This document shows, one piece after another, positions 49,580-57,026 of a DNA stretch of 64,000 bases. The translations under genes and the position numbers were made by a program. The notes below the pieces were generated by a model, which saw only the letters and a program-made list of their open reading frames with translations, was not told the origin of the DNA and ran no database searches. The DNA is from Streptomyces mangrovi (lineage in GTDB: Bacteria > Actinomycetota > Actinomycetes > Streptomycetales > Streptomycetaceae). The stretch spans positions 1 through 64,000 of the forward strand of contig NZ_FOSG01000005.1 of assembly GCF_900114215.1 (NCBI RefSeq), read 5' to 3'. Position 1 is the first letter of the stretch; each line of letters starts with the position of its first letter.

Positions 49580-50736
49580 ATGCTCCCAGCCGCCAGCAGC
49601 TCGACGAACCCCACGCCCTCGTGCGCGACGCCGAAGGCCTCGGCCCGCAGCAGGGTTCGCTCGGCCCAGGCGCGGTGCGGCTTCACCTCGTTCATCTTGT
49701 TGGTGTAGGCGGAACGCAGCACTCCGCCGCCGCAGCGCTCGGGGCGCAGTATGTCCGTGGCGTCGCTGAACTCCTCGTGGCTGACCACCGACAGGGCGTG
49801 GACGGGCGCGACGTGGGAGGGGTGGATGCACGTCTTTCCCTGCAGACCGTTGGCCCGGTCCAGACCGATCTCGCGCAGCAGCCCGTCCATGTCGTGCTCG
49901 ATCAGCGCGGCGCGCAGCTCCTCGGCGCGGCCGGTGAACGGGCTCTGGCGCAGCTGCGGTTTGAACATCCGCTCCTGGAGCCGGAAGTACTCCCACACGG
50001 GTCCGGTGACGGTGAAGCCGGTGCCGTCGGCCCGGCCGAGCACGTTGACCACGTCGGCTATCACCGAGGCGACGATCTGCACGTCGTAGGCGGTCATGTC
50101 GGGGCTGCGGCGCAGTCCGTAGGCGGAGCAGAAGTCGGTGACGCCCAGGCGGAGCGCCAGGACCCGGTCGCGGTACTTGTCGACGGTGCGGGCTATCCCG
50201 GTGAGCGTCTCCACCCGCGTCTCCAGGTGCAGGAGGTCGGGGGACTCCAGGACGGGCATGGCGAACAGCCGCCGCCCGCAGTCGGCCTCGGCGGCGGCGA
50301 GCGCCTCCAGGAAGGGCAGTCCGCGCTCCTCGGTGAACTTGGGCAGCACGAAACCGGACAGCAGACGGGTGCTGGAACCCAGGCGCCGGACCAGGGAGGT
50401 GATCTGCGCGGGCTCGCGGACACGGACGAACAGCAGCGGAGGCTCGGCGGAGGCGGAGGCGGCCAGCTCGGCGAACTGCCGGATCAGGTTCTCCTCGGCG
50501 CCGGGCACTTCGGTGTCGTCGATGGAGTCCTCCAGGCAGAGCACCATGGAGACCACGCCCCGTCGGGCCTGCTTGAGCACGTCGTCGGCGAGCCGGGGGC
50601 GGGTGGCGGGGCTGTAGAGGGTGGCACCGAGGGCCACCGACAGAAGACGGGCCGGGGATCGTGCCGAGAACTCGGCCGGTTCCTTGTGGAACAGTTCCCG
50701 CCGCACCTGCGGCGAAAGGTGTCCGAAGTGCCGCAT
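49576..50736 (-). CDS. HpcH/HpaI-type lyase/aldolase (CitE-like), Ter-associated
   Basis: 386 residues. A TIM-barrel of the citrate-lyase-beta/HpcH group with ATLYSPATRPRLADDVL, VVSMVLCLEDSIDD (the catalytic/metal Glu-Asp), GFVLPKF, AMPVLESP (metal Glu) and VLALRLGVTDFCSAYGLRRS. The C-terminal half includes IGLDRANGLQGKTCIHPSHVAPVHAL. ATG 50736 has GGGGG upstream. It is the first gene of a coupled minus-strand unit with the PRTase fusion and HAD phosphatase, an arrangement described for tellurite/Ter stress loci. Confidence 0.82.
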   Translation of the reverse strand: MRHFGHLSPQVRRELFHKEPAEFSARSPARLLSVALGATLYSPATRPRLADDVLKQARRGVVSMVLCLEDSIDDTEVPGAEENLIRQFAELAASASAEPPLLFVRVREPAQITSLVRRLGSSTRLLSGFVLPKFTEERGLPFLEALAAAEADCGRRLFAMPVLESPDLLHLETRVETLTGIARTVDKYRDRVLALRLGVTDFCSAYGLRRSPDMTAYDVQIVASVIADVVNVLGRADGTGFTVTGPVWEYFRLQERMFKPQLRQSPFTGRAEELRAALIEHDMDGLLREIGLDRANGLQGKTCIHPSHVAPVHALSVVSHEEFSDATDILRPERCGGGVLRSAYTNKMNEVKPHRAWAERTLLRAEAFGVAHEGVGFVELLAAGSI

Positions 50737-50916
50737 AGGACCCCCGTTCCGTCACCGGCCCCATGTCTTCCATGAGCGAGAACCGGCCGATCATCGTAAG
50801 CACGCACGTGGCTCAAAAGTTACTCGAACGCATGAACATAGCATTACTTACGCATAAACCCGGGGTGCCGAGGCACCCGCGTTGTACCGGCGGGCCGCGA
50901 CAGGCAGGATGGCGCT
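50737..50916. promoter_or_regulatory. Divergent promoter region of the Ter biosynthetic genes and terD-like gene
   Basis: 180 bp between two divergent starts. It is notably AT-richer (around 50795-50860) and contains CGTAAGCACG (50797-50806) facing CATTACTTACGC (50842-50853), an imperfect inverted arrangement of the TTACG core. Both operons probably start here; exact -10/-35 boxes were not assigned. Confidence 0.45.
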
Positions 50917-51936
50917 ATGACGCACGCGATGCTGAAGGGGTCGAACATCCAGCTCCACGCGACGGCCGTGCGCGCCGTACTGCGCTGGACACCGGGCACG
51001 GGCGTCCGCGACGTCGACGCCTCCGCGCTACTGCTGGGCGCGGACGGGCGTGTGCGCTCCGACGAGGACTTCGTCTTCTACAACCAGCCGCGACACCCCT
51101 CCGGGCTGGTGCGGTACCTGCCCAAGAGGCGCGAGCCGGAGGGGCTGACGGACTCGGTCGAGGTGGACCTCGGCCGCCTGGAGACGTCCGTGGAGCGGGT
51201 GATGCTGTCCGCGTCGGCGGACGGCGGCACCTTCGCCGATGTGCGCGACCTGGTACTGCTGGTCGTGGACGCCGACGGCGGTGAGACGATCGCCCGTTTC
51301 GAGATCCGTCCCGAGACGGGCTCGGAGACGGCGCTGATCTGCGGTGAGCTGTACCGGCGCGGGGACGGCTGGAAGTTCCGCGCGCTGGGGCAGGGATACG
51401 CCACCGGGCTGGTCGGGCTGGCGACGGACTTCGGCATCTCGGTGGAGGAGGCCGAGTCGGCCGCGCCCGGGGAGCCCGGTCAGACGATCCCGCAGCCGCC
51501 TCCGGAGCCGGGCTTCCCGCAGCCGGAGCCGATGCCCGAACCCCGCCCCGAGCCGCAGCCGCACCCCGAGCCGCCGCCCGGGCCGAACCCTCCGTCGCCG
51601 CGCCCCGTCCCCGGTCCCACCCCCGGGCCGGAACCGCTGCCCGAGCCGGAGCCGCCGCACCCCGGGCCGGGACCTGAACCGGGGCCCGAGCCGGGGCCCC
51701 GGCCCGAGCCCGAGCCCGCCGCCGCGTCGCACCCGACGGCGCCGGTGCCGGCCGGGCCGCCGCCGGGACCCGCCTACGGATACCCGCAGCCCGCCACGGG
51801 GGTCCCCCCGGCGCAGCCCGCGTACGGCTATCCGCATGTGCCCCCGCCGCCGGCCCGGCCCCCGGCCCACCGGCCCGGCACACCCGACCCGGCCTTCACC
51901 CTGCCGCCCCAAGGCCCGCAGTTCGTGGGACGTTAG
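50917..51936 (+). CDS. TerD-domain protein with long proline-rich tail
   Basis: 339 residues. The N-terminal TerD domain (about 5-175) has [57 protein letters not shown] and [33 protein letters not shown], keeping the D-x-D and G-Y Ca-binding pattern. The remaining 160 residues are dominated by Pro, Glu and Gly (P-E-P and P-G-P repeats) ending in aromatic P-A-Y-G-Y-P motifs. The tail suggests a surface or adaptor role. It is divergent from the biosynthetic unit, and a terminator follows. Confidence 0.88.
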   Translation: MTHAMLKGSNIQLHATAVRAVLRWTPGTGVRDVDASALLLGADGRVRSDEDFVFYNQPRHPSGLVRYLPKRREPEGLTDSVEVDLGRLETSVERVMLSASADGGTFADVRDLVLLVVDADGGETIARFEIRPETGSETALICGELYRRGDGWKFRALGQGYATGLVGLATDFGISVEEAESAAPGEPGQTIPQPPPEPGFPQPEPMPEPRPEPQPHPEPPPGPNPPSPRPVPGPTPGPEPLPEPEPPHPGPGPEPGPEPGPRPEPEPAAASHPTAPVPAGPPPGPAYGYPQPATGVPPAQPAYGYPHVPPPPARPPAHRPGTPDPAFTLPPQGPQFVGR

Positions 51937-51945
51937 CCGGAGCGC

Positions 51946-51979
51946 CCGGTGTGGCTCCCCGCGCGGGGAGCCACACCGG
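51946..51979. terminator. Bidirectional terminator
   Basis: A perfect 16-bp inverted repeat, arms 51946-51961 and 51964-51979, with a 2-nt nominal loop, between the convergent TerD-like and TerA-like genes. Confidence 0.8.
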
Positions 51980-51990
51980 CCGGCCACGGG

Positions 51991-52749
51991 TCACGCCCGG
52001 TCCGCCTTGTTCTTGTAGCCGCGCCCCCACTGCAGACCCCAGCCGTAGAGCCGGTCGAGTTCCGACTGGAAGCCGTAGACATAGCGCACCTCCCGGCGGA
52101 CCACCAGTTGCCCCTTGGCGTCGTTCTCGATCAGCACCACCGCGCAGGAGCGGGCCTCGGGGGCTCGTTCGTCGAGGCCGATCTCGATGCGCGGCCCGTT
52201 GCTGGGGATCAGCGAGACCACCGCCTGGGTGCGGTCGAACGCCGGAGTCCCGTCGTAGATGTAGACGAAGACCAGCAGCCGCTTGATCTCGTCCTTGTGG
52301 TCGAGGTTGACGTAGATGGTCTCGCCCGAGGAGCCGCCGAACCTGTCGTCTCCGCTGAGTTTGACGTACGGCGGCGCGTTGATCTCCCCCAGCAGCCCGC
52401 CGAGCGGCTGGACGACGCCCTTGGAGCCGTCCTTCAGCTCGTACATGCAGGCCAGGTCGAGGTCGACCGTCACCACGCCCCGGGTGTGCCCCTGCACCGG
52501 CTCGGGTTTGAACGCCTGGAGCGGGTTGCGCAGCAGGCCGCCGCGCCGCGGCCGCCCGTCGAAGTCGGACGAGCGCATCCGCCAGGAGAGATTGACCTGC
52601 AGGTGGCCGCTGTCGGCGCCCTGCCGGGTGAGTGAGATCGCCGAGTGCCGCTTGGTCAGCTCCACCGCGTACGTCGACGCGCCGCCGACCGTGTCGAACT
52701 TCGGACCTCTGCGCATGCCGCTGCGCCAGTTCTCCCACAGGGAGACCAT
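51991..52749 (-). CDS. TerA-like tellurium resistance protein
   Basis: 252 residues. The central and C-terminal part shows TerD/TerA-fold motifs: VTVDLDLACMYELKDGSKGVVQPLGG, PYVKLSGDDRFGGSSGETIYVNLDHKDEIKRLLVFVYIYDGTPAFDRTQAVVSLI and a final SELDRLYGWGLQWGRGYKNK. The first 75 residues include KRHSAISLTRQG and LSWRMR. The acidic D-x-D residues that bind Ca in TerD are partly kept. It forms a probable unit with the downstream-facing terC and terD genes, though a palindrome separates it from terC. Confidence 0.8.
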   Translation of the reverse strand: MVSLWENWRSGMRRGPKFDTVGGASTYAVELTKRHSAISLTRQGADSGHLQVNLSWRMRSSDFDGRPRRGGLLRNPLQAFKPEPVQGHTRGVVTVDLDLACMYELKDGSKGVVQPLGGLLGEINAPPYVKLSGDDRFGGSSGETIYVNLDHKDEIKRLLVFVYIYDGTPAFDRTQAVVSLIPSNGPRIEIGLDERAPEARSCAVVLIENDAKGQLVVRREVRYVYGFQSELDRLYGWGLQWGRGYKNKADRA

Positions 52750-52842
52750 GACTTCCTACCCCCAACTCCCGAGCGGACCGTCCCATGAACGTGCCGTGAC
52801 TGTGCCGTGCCCCTGCCGTCCGCGTGCCTGCGGTGTCATGCC

Positions 52843-52880
52843 GCGGGGGCGGCCACGAGACGTCTCGTGGCCGCCCCCGC
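52843..52880 (-). terminator. Terminator of the terC-like gene
   Basis: A 38-bp perfect palindrome (two 19-bp halves, 52843-52861 and 52862-52880) 28 bp after the terC-like stop. In RNA the centre would open to a small loop. Confidence 0.8.
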
Positions 52881-52907
52881 ACAGAGCGTTCCGCAATCGG
52901 GGCGCCG

Positions 52908-54071
52908 TCACACGCCCGAGGGGACTTCCGGCTTCTGCGCCGGGCTGCCTCCCTCGCCTCCCCCCTCGTCCCCGCCCTGCACGGCCTCCTTGCGGTTGTG
53001 CCGCACCGAGGTCCAGAAGGCGGTGCCGATCAGCGCGACGCCGATGAGGCCGGTGATGACCTCGTTGACGTGCCACCTGATGGTGACCAGCAGCAGGATG
53101 CCCAGGGCGCCGATGGCGTAGTGGGCGCCGTGCTCCAGGTAGCGGTACTCGTCCAGCGTGCCCTGGCGGACCAGGTAGACGGTGATGGACCGGACGTACA
53201 TCGCGCCGATGCCCAGACCCAGCGCGATGACCACGGGGTCGTTGGTGATGGCGAAGGCGCCGATGACGCCGTCGAAGGAGAAGGACGCGTCCAGGACCTC
53301 CAGGTAGAGGAACATGAAGAACGCGGCCTTGCCCGCGAGCAGGACGACCGGAGCCTGCTTGCCGGCGCGCCGGGCGGCCTCCTCGGCCTCGTGCTGCTGT
53401 TCCTCGTCCTCTTCGATCTTGTTCTCGAAGTGGCTGGAGAGACCGTTGACGATCAGATAGGTGAGCAGACCCGCGATGCCCGCGAGGTAGACCGTCGCGG
53501 ACTCGTCCGCGTGTCCCTCGTAGAGCACGGCCTGGGTGCCCAGGACGGAGCCCGAGATCAGCAGGGCGATCAGTGCGACGACCACCGCGAGGCCCTCGAC
53601 CTGGCCGAAGCGGGCCAGCGGGCGCTCGACCACCTTGAGCCAGTGGATGTCGCGCTCCTCGTCGAAGAGGAAGTTGAGGAAGATCATCAGCAGGAACATG
53701 CCGCCGAAGGCCGCGATCGACGGGTGGGCGTCGGTGACCAGCTGTTCGTAGCGCTCCTGGTCGTTGAGCGCCAGGTCGACCGCCTCGATCGGCCCCAGCT
53801 GGGCCGAGACGGAGACGATCACGATGGGGAACACCAGGCGCATGCCGAACACGGCGATGAGGATGCCGATGGTGAGGAAGATCTTCTGCCAGAACTCGTT
53901 CATCTTCTTCAACACGCCGGCGTTGACGACGGCGTTGTCGAAGGACAGCGAGATCTCCAGGATGGAGAGGATCCCCACCAGGGCGAACGCCTCCCACCCC
54001 CCGAACAAGAAGGCGGCGACGAGTCCGGCGGCGGTGACGCCGAAGGACCAGCCGAATGTCCTTAGAACCAC
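52908..54071 (-). CDS. TerC/DUF475-family membrane protein
   Basis: 387 residues with nine or so hydrophobic segments. The hallmark LVGILSILEISLSFDNAVVNAGVLKKMNEFWQKIFLTIGI carries the E-x-x-L-S-x-D-N motif, and a related EVLDASFSFDGVIGAFAITNDP lies in the second half. TerC proteins are presumed cation or Te-related efflux partners of TerD. An acidic cytoplasmic loop (KIEEDEEQQHEAEEAARRA) is central. The GTG start has only a weak ribosome site. It follows the tandem terD genes on the same strand. Confidence 0.9.
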   Translation of the reverse strand: MVLRTFGWSFGVTAAGLVAAFLFGGWEAFALVGILSILEISLSFDNAVVNAGVLKKMNEFWQKIFLTIGILIAVFGMRLVFPIVIVSVSAQLGPIEAVDLALNDQERYEQLVTDAHPSIAAFGGMFLLMIFLNFLFDEERDIHWLKVVERPLARFGQVEGLAVVVALIALLISGSVLGTQAVLYEGHADESATVYLAGIAGLLTYLIVNGLSSHFENKIEEDEEQQHEAEEAARRAGKQAPVVLLAGKAAFFMFLYLEVLDASFSFDGVIGAFAITNDPVVIALGLGIGAMYVRSITVYLVRQGTLDEYRYLEHGAHYAIGALGILLLVTIRWHVNEVITGLIGVALIGTAFWTSVRHNRKEAVQGGDEGGGEGGSPAQKPEVPSGV

Positions 54072-54144
54072 TGATTACCCAATCTTCTCTCTGGTGGGAG
54101 TCCCCCCACGCCGTGGGCGGTGCGGGGCCGCCGCGCGGCCCGCT

Positions 54145-54723
54145 TTACGAAACGTTTACTCCGAAGTCTAGGGCGATGCCCCGCAGCCCTGACGCGTACC
54201 CCTGGCCGACGGCCCGGAACTTCCACTCGCCCCCGTAGCGGTAGAGCTCCCCGAAGATCATCGCGGTCTCGGAGGAGGCGTCCTCGGTCAGGTCGTAGCG
54301 CGCCAGCTCGTTGCCGTCGGCCTGGTTCACCACGCGGATGTAGGCGTCGGTGACCTGGCCGAAGCTCTGCCGCCGGGCCTCGGCGTCGTGGATCGACACC
54401 GCGAAGACCACCTTGTCGGCCTGCTGGGGAACCTGGGTGAGGTCCACCAGGATCGTCTCGTCGTCGCCACCGCCCGTGCCGCCGACCAGTTCGTCGCCCG
54501 TGTGCTCGACCGATCCCTCGGGGCTGGTGAGGTTGTTGTAGAAGACGAAGTACTCGTCACCGAGCACCCGGCCGCCCGCGCACAGCAGCGCGCTGGCGTC
54601 CAGGTCGAAGTCCGCGCCCGTGGTGGAGCGGGCCTTCCAGCCCAGCCCGATCTGGACCTGGGTCAGGTTCGGTGCGGCCTTGGAGAGGGAGACATTGCCC
54701 CCCTTGGCGAGCGTGACGCCCAT
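54145..54723 (-). CDS. terD: TerD-family tellurite/stress protein
   Basis: 192 residues. MGVTLAKGGNVSLSKAAPNLTQVQIGLGWKAR, then [56 protein letters not shown] and [34 protein letters not shown]. The full set of Ca2+-binding Asp residues (D-F-D-L-D, G-x-D-D) is present. The protein is cytoplasmic. It is about 65% identical by eye to the gene at 54867. ATG 54723 has GAGAGG upstream. Confidence 0.93.
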   Translation of the reverse strand: MGVTLAKGGNVSLSKAAPNLTQVQIGLGWKARSTTGADFDLDASALLCAGGRVLGDEYFVFYNNLTSPEGSVEHTGDELVGGTGGGDDETILVDLTQVPQQADKVVFAVSIHDAEARRQSFGQVTDAYIRVVNQADGNELARYDLTEDASSETAMIFGELYRYGGEWKFRAVGQGYASGLRGIALDFGVNVS

Positions 54724-54866
54724 GTTGCTGATCCTCTCCCGATGCGATGCGCCCAGTGTTCCCAGAACATCCGGCGCCGCATACCTCCCGGACATGGAAG
54801 TCTGCGGCGCCGGAGACTGCCGGGATCGGGTGGAACCGACCGGCGGCAGGAGGTGACCGACAGGTC

Positions 54867-55442
54867 TCAGACGTTCACCCCGAAGTCCTGCGCGATGCCG
54901 CGCAGGCCGGAGGCGTAGCCCTGGCCGATGGCCCGGAACTTCCACTCGGCGCCGTGGCGGTACAGCTCGCCGAAGACCATGGCGGTCTCGGTGGAGGCGT
55001 CCTCACTCAGGTCGTAGCGCGCCAGCTCCTTGTTGTCGGCCTGGTTCACCACCCGGATGTAGGCGTTGCGGACCTGGCCGAAGCTCTGCTGGCGGGTCTC
55101 GGCCTCGTAGATCGACACCGGGAAAACGATCTTGGTGACCTCCGCGGGCACCCCGGCGAGGTTCACCTTGATGACCTCGTCGTCGCCCTCGCCCTCACCT
55201 GTGAGGTTGTCACCGGTGTGCTCCACGGAGCCGTCGGGGCTGGTGAGGTTGTTGAAGAAGACGAAGTGCTGGTCGGAGACGACCTTTCCCTCGGCGTTCG
55301 TCAGCAGCGCGCTGGCGTCCAGGTCGAAGTCCGTGCCCGTGGTGGTGCGGGCGTCCCAGCCGAGACCGACGATCACGGCGGTCAGGTTGGGGGCTTCCTT
55401 GGTCAGCGAGACGTTGCCGCCCTTGCTGAGGCTGACTCCCAC
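54867..55442 (-). CDS. terD: TerD-family tellurite/stress protein (second copy)
   Basis: 191 residues. [91 protein letters not shown] and [34 protein letters not shown]. All Ca-site residues are kept. It is a tandem paralogue of the 54145 gene with 143 bp between, suggesting separate expression of similar proteins. It is most similar to the classic Streptomyces TerD. Confidence 0.93.
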   Translation of the reverse strand: MGVSLSKGGNVSLTKEAPNLTAVIVGLGWDARTTTGTDFDLDASALLTNAEGKVVSDQHFVFFNNLTSPDGSVEHTGDNLTGEGEGDDEVIKVNLAGVPAEVTKIVFPVSIYEAETRQQSFGQVRNAYIRVVNQADNKELARYDLSEDASTETAMVFGELYRHGAEWKFRAIGQGYASGLRGIAQDFGVNV

Positions 55443-55562
55443 GAGTCCTCCCGTTTGGTCATAAGGAGCACGATGTGCCCCCGTTGCGTGGATGCCGTTC
55501 GATAACGAGCCGATCCTAGTGATCGGTTCCCTGCCTTCACACGGCCCTGCGGGTACGCGGCC

Positions 55563-56021
55563 CTACAGGCTCTCGAGGGCCTTCGCGTACTCGTTCAGAT
55601 CACGTGCGTCGGGCAGCGCGTTGACGACCGCCCAGCGCACCACGCCCTCCTTGTCGATGATGAAGGTCCCCCGCACCGCACACCCCTTCTCCTCGTCGAG
55701 GACGCCGTACTCGCGCGCGGTGTCGCCGTGCGGCCAGAAGTCCGACAGCAGCGGGTAGTCGAGCCCTTCCTGCTCCGCGAAGACGCGCAGCGTGAAGGGC
55801 GAGTCGCACGAGACGGCCAGGAGCTGGACGTCGTCGTTGACGAAGCGGGGCAGCTCGTCACGCAGGGCGCACAGCTCGCCGGTGCACACCCCGGTGAAGG
55901 CGAAGGGGTAGAAGAGCAGGACGACGTTCTTCTCGCCCTTGAAGTCCGCGAGCCGCACGGTCTCGCCGTGCTGGTTTCTCAGCTCGAACTCCGGGGCCTT
56001 GGTGCCCACCTCGATCGCCAT
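55563..56021 (-). CDS. AhpE-like peroxiredoxin
   Basis: 152 residues. The thioredoxin fold has KAPEFELRNQHGETVRLADFKGEKNVVLLFYPFAFTGVCTGELCALRD. The peroxidatic Cys is C46 in the F-T-G-V-C-T motif (T-x-x-C), with a nearby Cys and one in VSCDSP. It ends GVVRWAVVNALPDARDLNEY, typical of mycobacterial-type AhpE one-Cys peroxiredoxins. Reduces peroxides in the cytoplasm. It stands alone between terminator-bounded genes. Confidence 0.9.
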   Translation of the reverse strand: MAIEVGTKAPEFELRNQHGETVRLADFKGEKNVVLLFYPFAFTGVCTGELCALRDELPRFVNDDVQLLAVSCDSPFTLRVFAEQEGLDYPLLSDFWPHGDTAREYGVLDEEKGCAVRGTFIIDKEGVVRWAVVNALPDARDLNEYAKALESL

Positions 56022-56092
56022 GGACGCGTTCCCTTCGGTGTAGGTGACGCCTCCACCCTACGCAGGGCTCGCCCGGCCTCCTCGAAAAGCGC

Positions 56093-56130
56093 CGAGCCCC
56101 CGGTACGGCGGGCGCCGTACCGGGGGCTCG
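56093..56130 (-). terminator. Terminator of the DUF3052 gene
   Basis: A perfect 17-bp inverted repeat, arms 56093-56109 and 56114-56130, with loop gggc, 36 bp after the DUF3052 stop and upstream of the peroxiredoxin start. Confidence 0.8.
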
Positions 56131-56165
56131 ACCCGGCCTTCGGGAGGCCGGGGGTCAGTGCTGAG

Positions 56166-56606
56166 TCACCGCTTGCCGGTGCGGGCGGTCTTCGGGGTGA
56201 CCAGGCGATTGCCGGTCCAGTCCTTGCCAGCGTTGACGGTGCTGGTCTGGGCCAGGCCGGCGGTCTGGGCCGCCTCGCCGATCTCGCTCGGCTCGACGTA
56301 CCCGGGCCGTCCGGTCTTCGGCGTCATCAGCCAGACCGGGGCACCGTCCTCGACCAACGTGATGGCGTCCACCAGCGCGTCCGTCAGGTCGCCGTCATCC
56401 TCGCGGAACCACAGCACCACGGCGTCGGCCATGTCGTCGTAGTCCTCGTCGACGAGTTCCTGGCCCGTGATGGCCTCGATTCCCTCACGGAGGGCCTGCT
56501 CGGCGTCGTCGTCGTAACCGAGCTCCTGGACCACCTGCCCGGGCTGGAAACCCAGCCTCGCGGCGGGGTTGGTCCGCTCCTCCGCGTGGTCCGCGGTCGC
56601 GCTCAC
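56166..56606 (-). CDS. DUF3052 protein
   Basis: 146 residues. AARLGFQPGQVVQELGYDDDAEQALREGIEAITGQELVDEDYDDMADAVVLWFREDDGDLTDALVDAITLVEDGAPVWLMTPKTGRPGYVEPSEIGEAAQTAGL is the actinobacterial DUF3052 signature. I recall this gene beside aceE in other streptomycetes. Function is unknown; the sequence is acidic and cytoplasmic. GTG 56606 is the start. It is divergent from aceE, sharing about 420 bp of promoter DNA. Confidence 0.9.
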   Translation of the reverse strand: MSATADHAEERTNPAARLGFQPGQVVQELGYDDDAEQALREGIEAITGQELVDEDYDDMADAVVLWFREDDGDLTDALVDAITLVEDGAPVWLMTPKTGRPGYVEPSEIGEAAQTAGLAQTSTVNAGKDWTGNRLVTPKTARTGKR

Positions 56607-57026
56607 GGATTGCCTCCTGTCATCTTTCGAAAGTAGGTGGTGCCCGCGCGGGCGCGCGGGGCATGTGGGCGTAGTCCACACGGGCTGGACCGATCGCGCA
56701 AGTACCCGGCCGCCGATCCCGCCCAAACGTTGACGTGTCGCCGCACACCACCTGAACCGCTGTGGCACACGGCACACCCGTACGCCTATTTTGCCCCAAT
56801 GAGTGGGGAATAAGATGGGATCGAACGGCCGTGCGCGGACCGCGGCGGCCTTGGGCGTAGGGTTGCCGTTCGGCCGACTCACGCCCCGGCCGCACCGGCC
56901 CGGGCACCCGGGCGTCTCACGGAGTGGGGTTACCCCTCGGTAGAGATGACGTATCCGCCCCAGCGGTACACGATGGGAGACGGCGCGACATCCCAGCAGA
57001 GCAAGACCGAACAGCGAAGGAATAGC
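56607..57026. promoter_or_regulatory. Divergent promoter region of DUF3052 and aceE
   Basis: 420 bp without a supported gene. It contains a small GC hairpin near 56642-56664 and the dyad TTGCCCCA-N4-GTGGGGAA at about 56791-56810, an operator-like site about 220 bp upstream of aceE. Exact promoters were not assigned. Confidence 0.45.

Noticed and set aside
46997..49708. Plus-strand frame of about 900 codons opposite the PRTase fusion
   Set aside because: A low-complexity Gly/Ala/Val product with no motifs. The opposite strand has PRPP loops and coupled starts.
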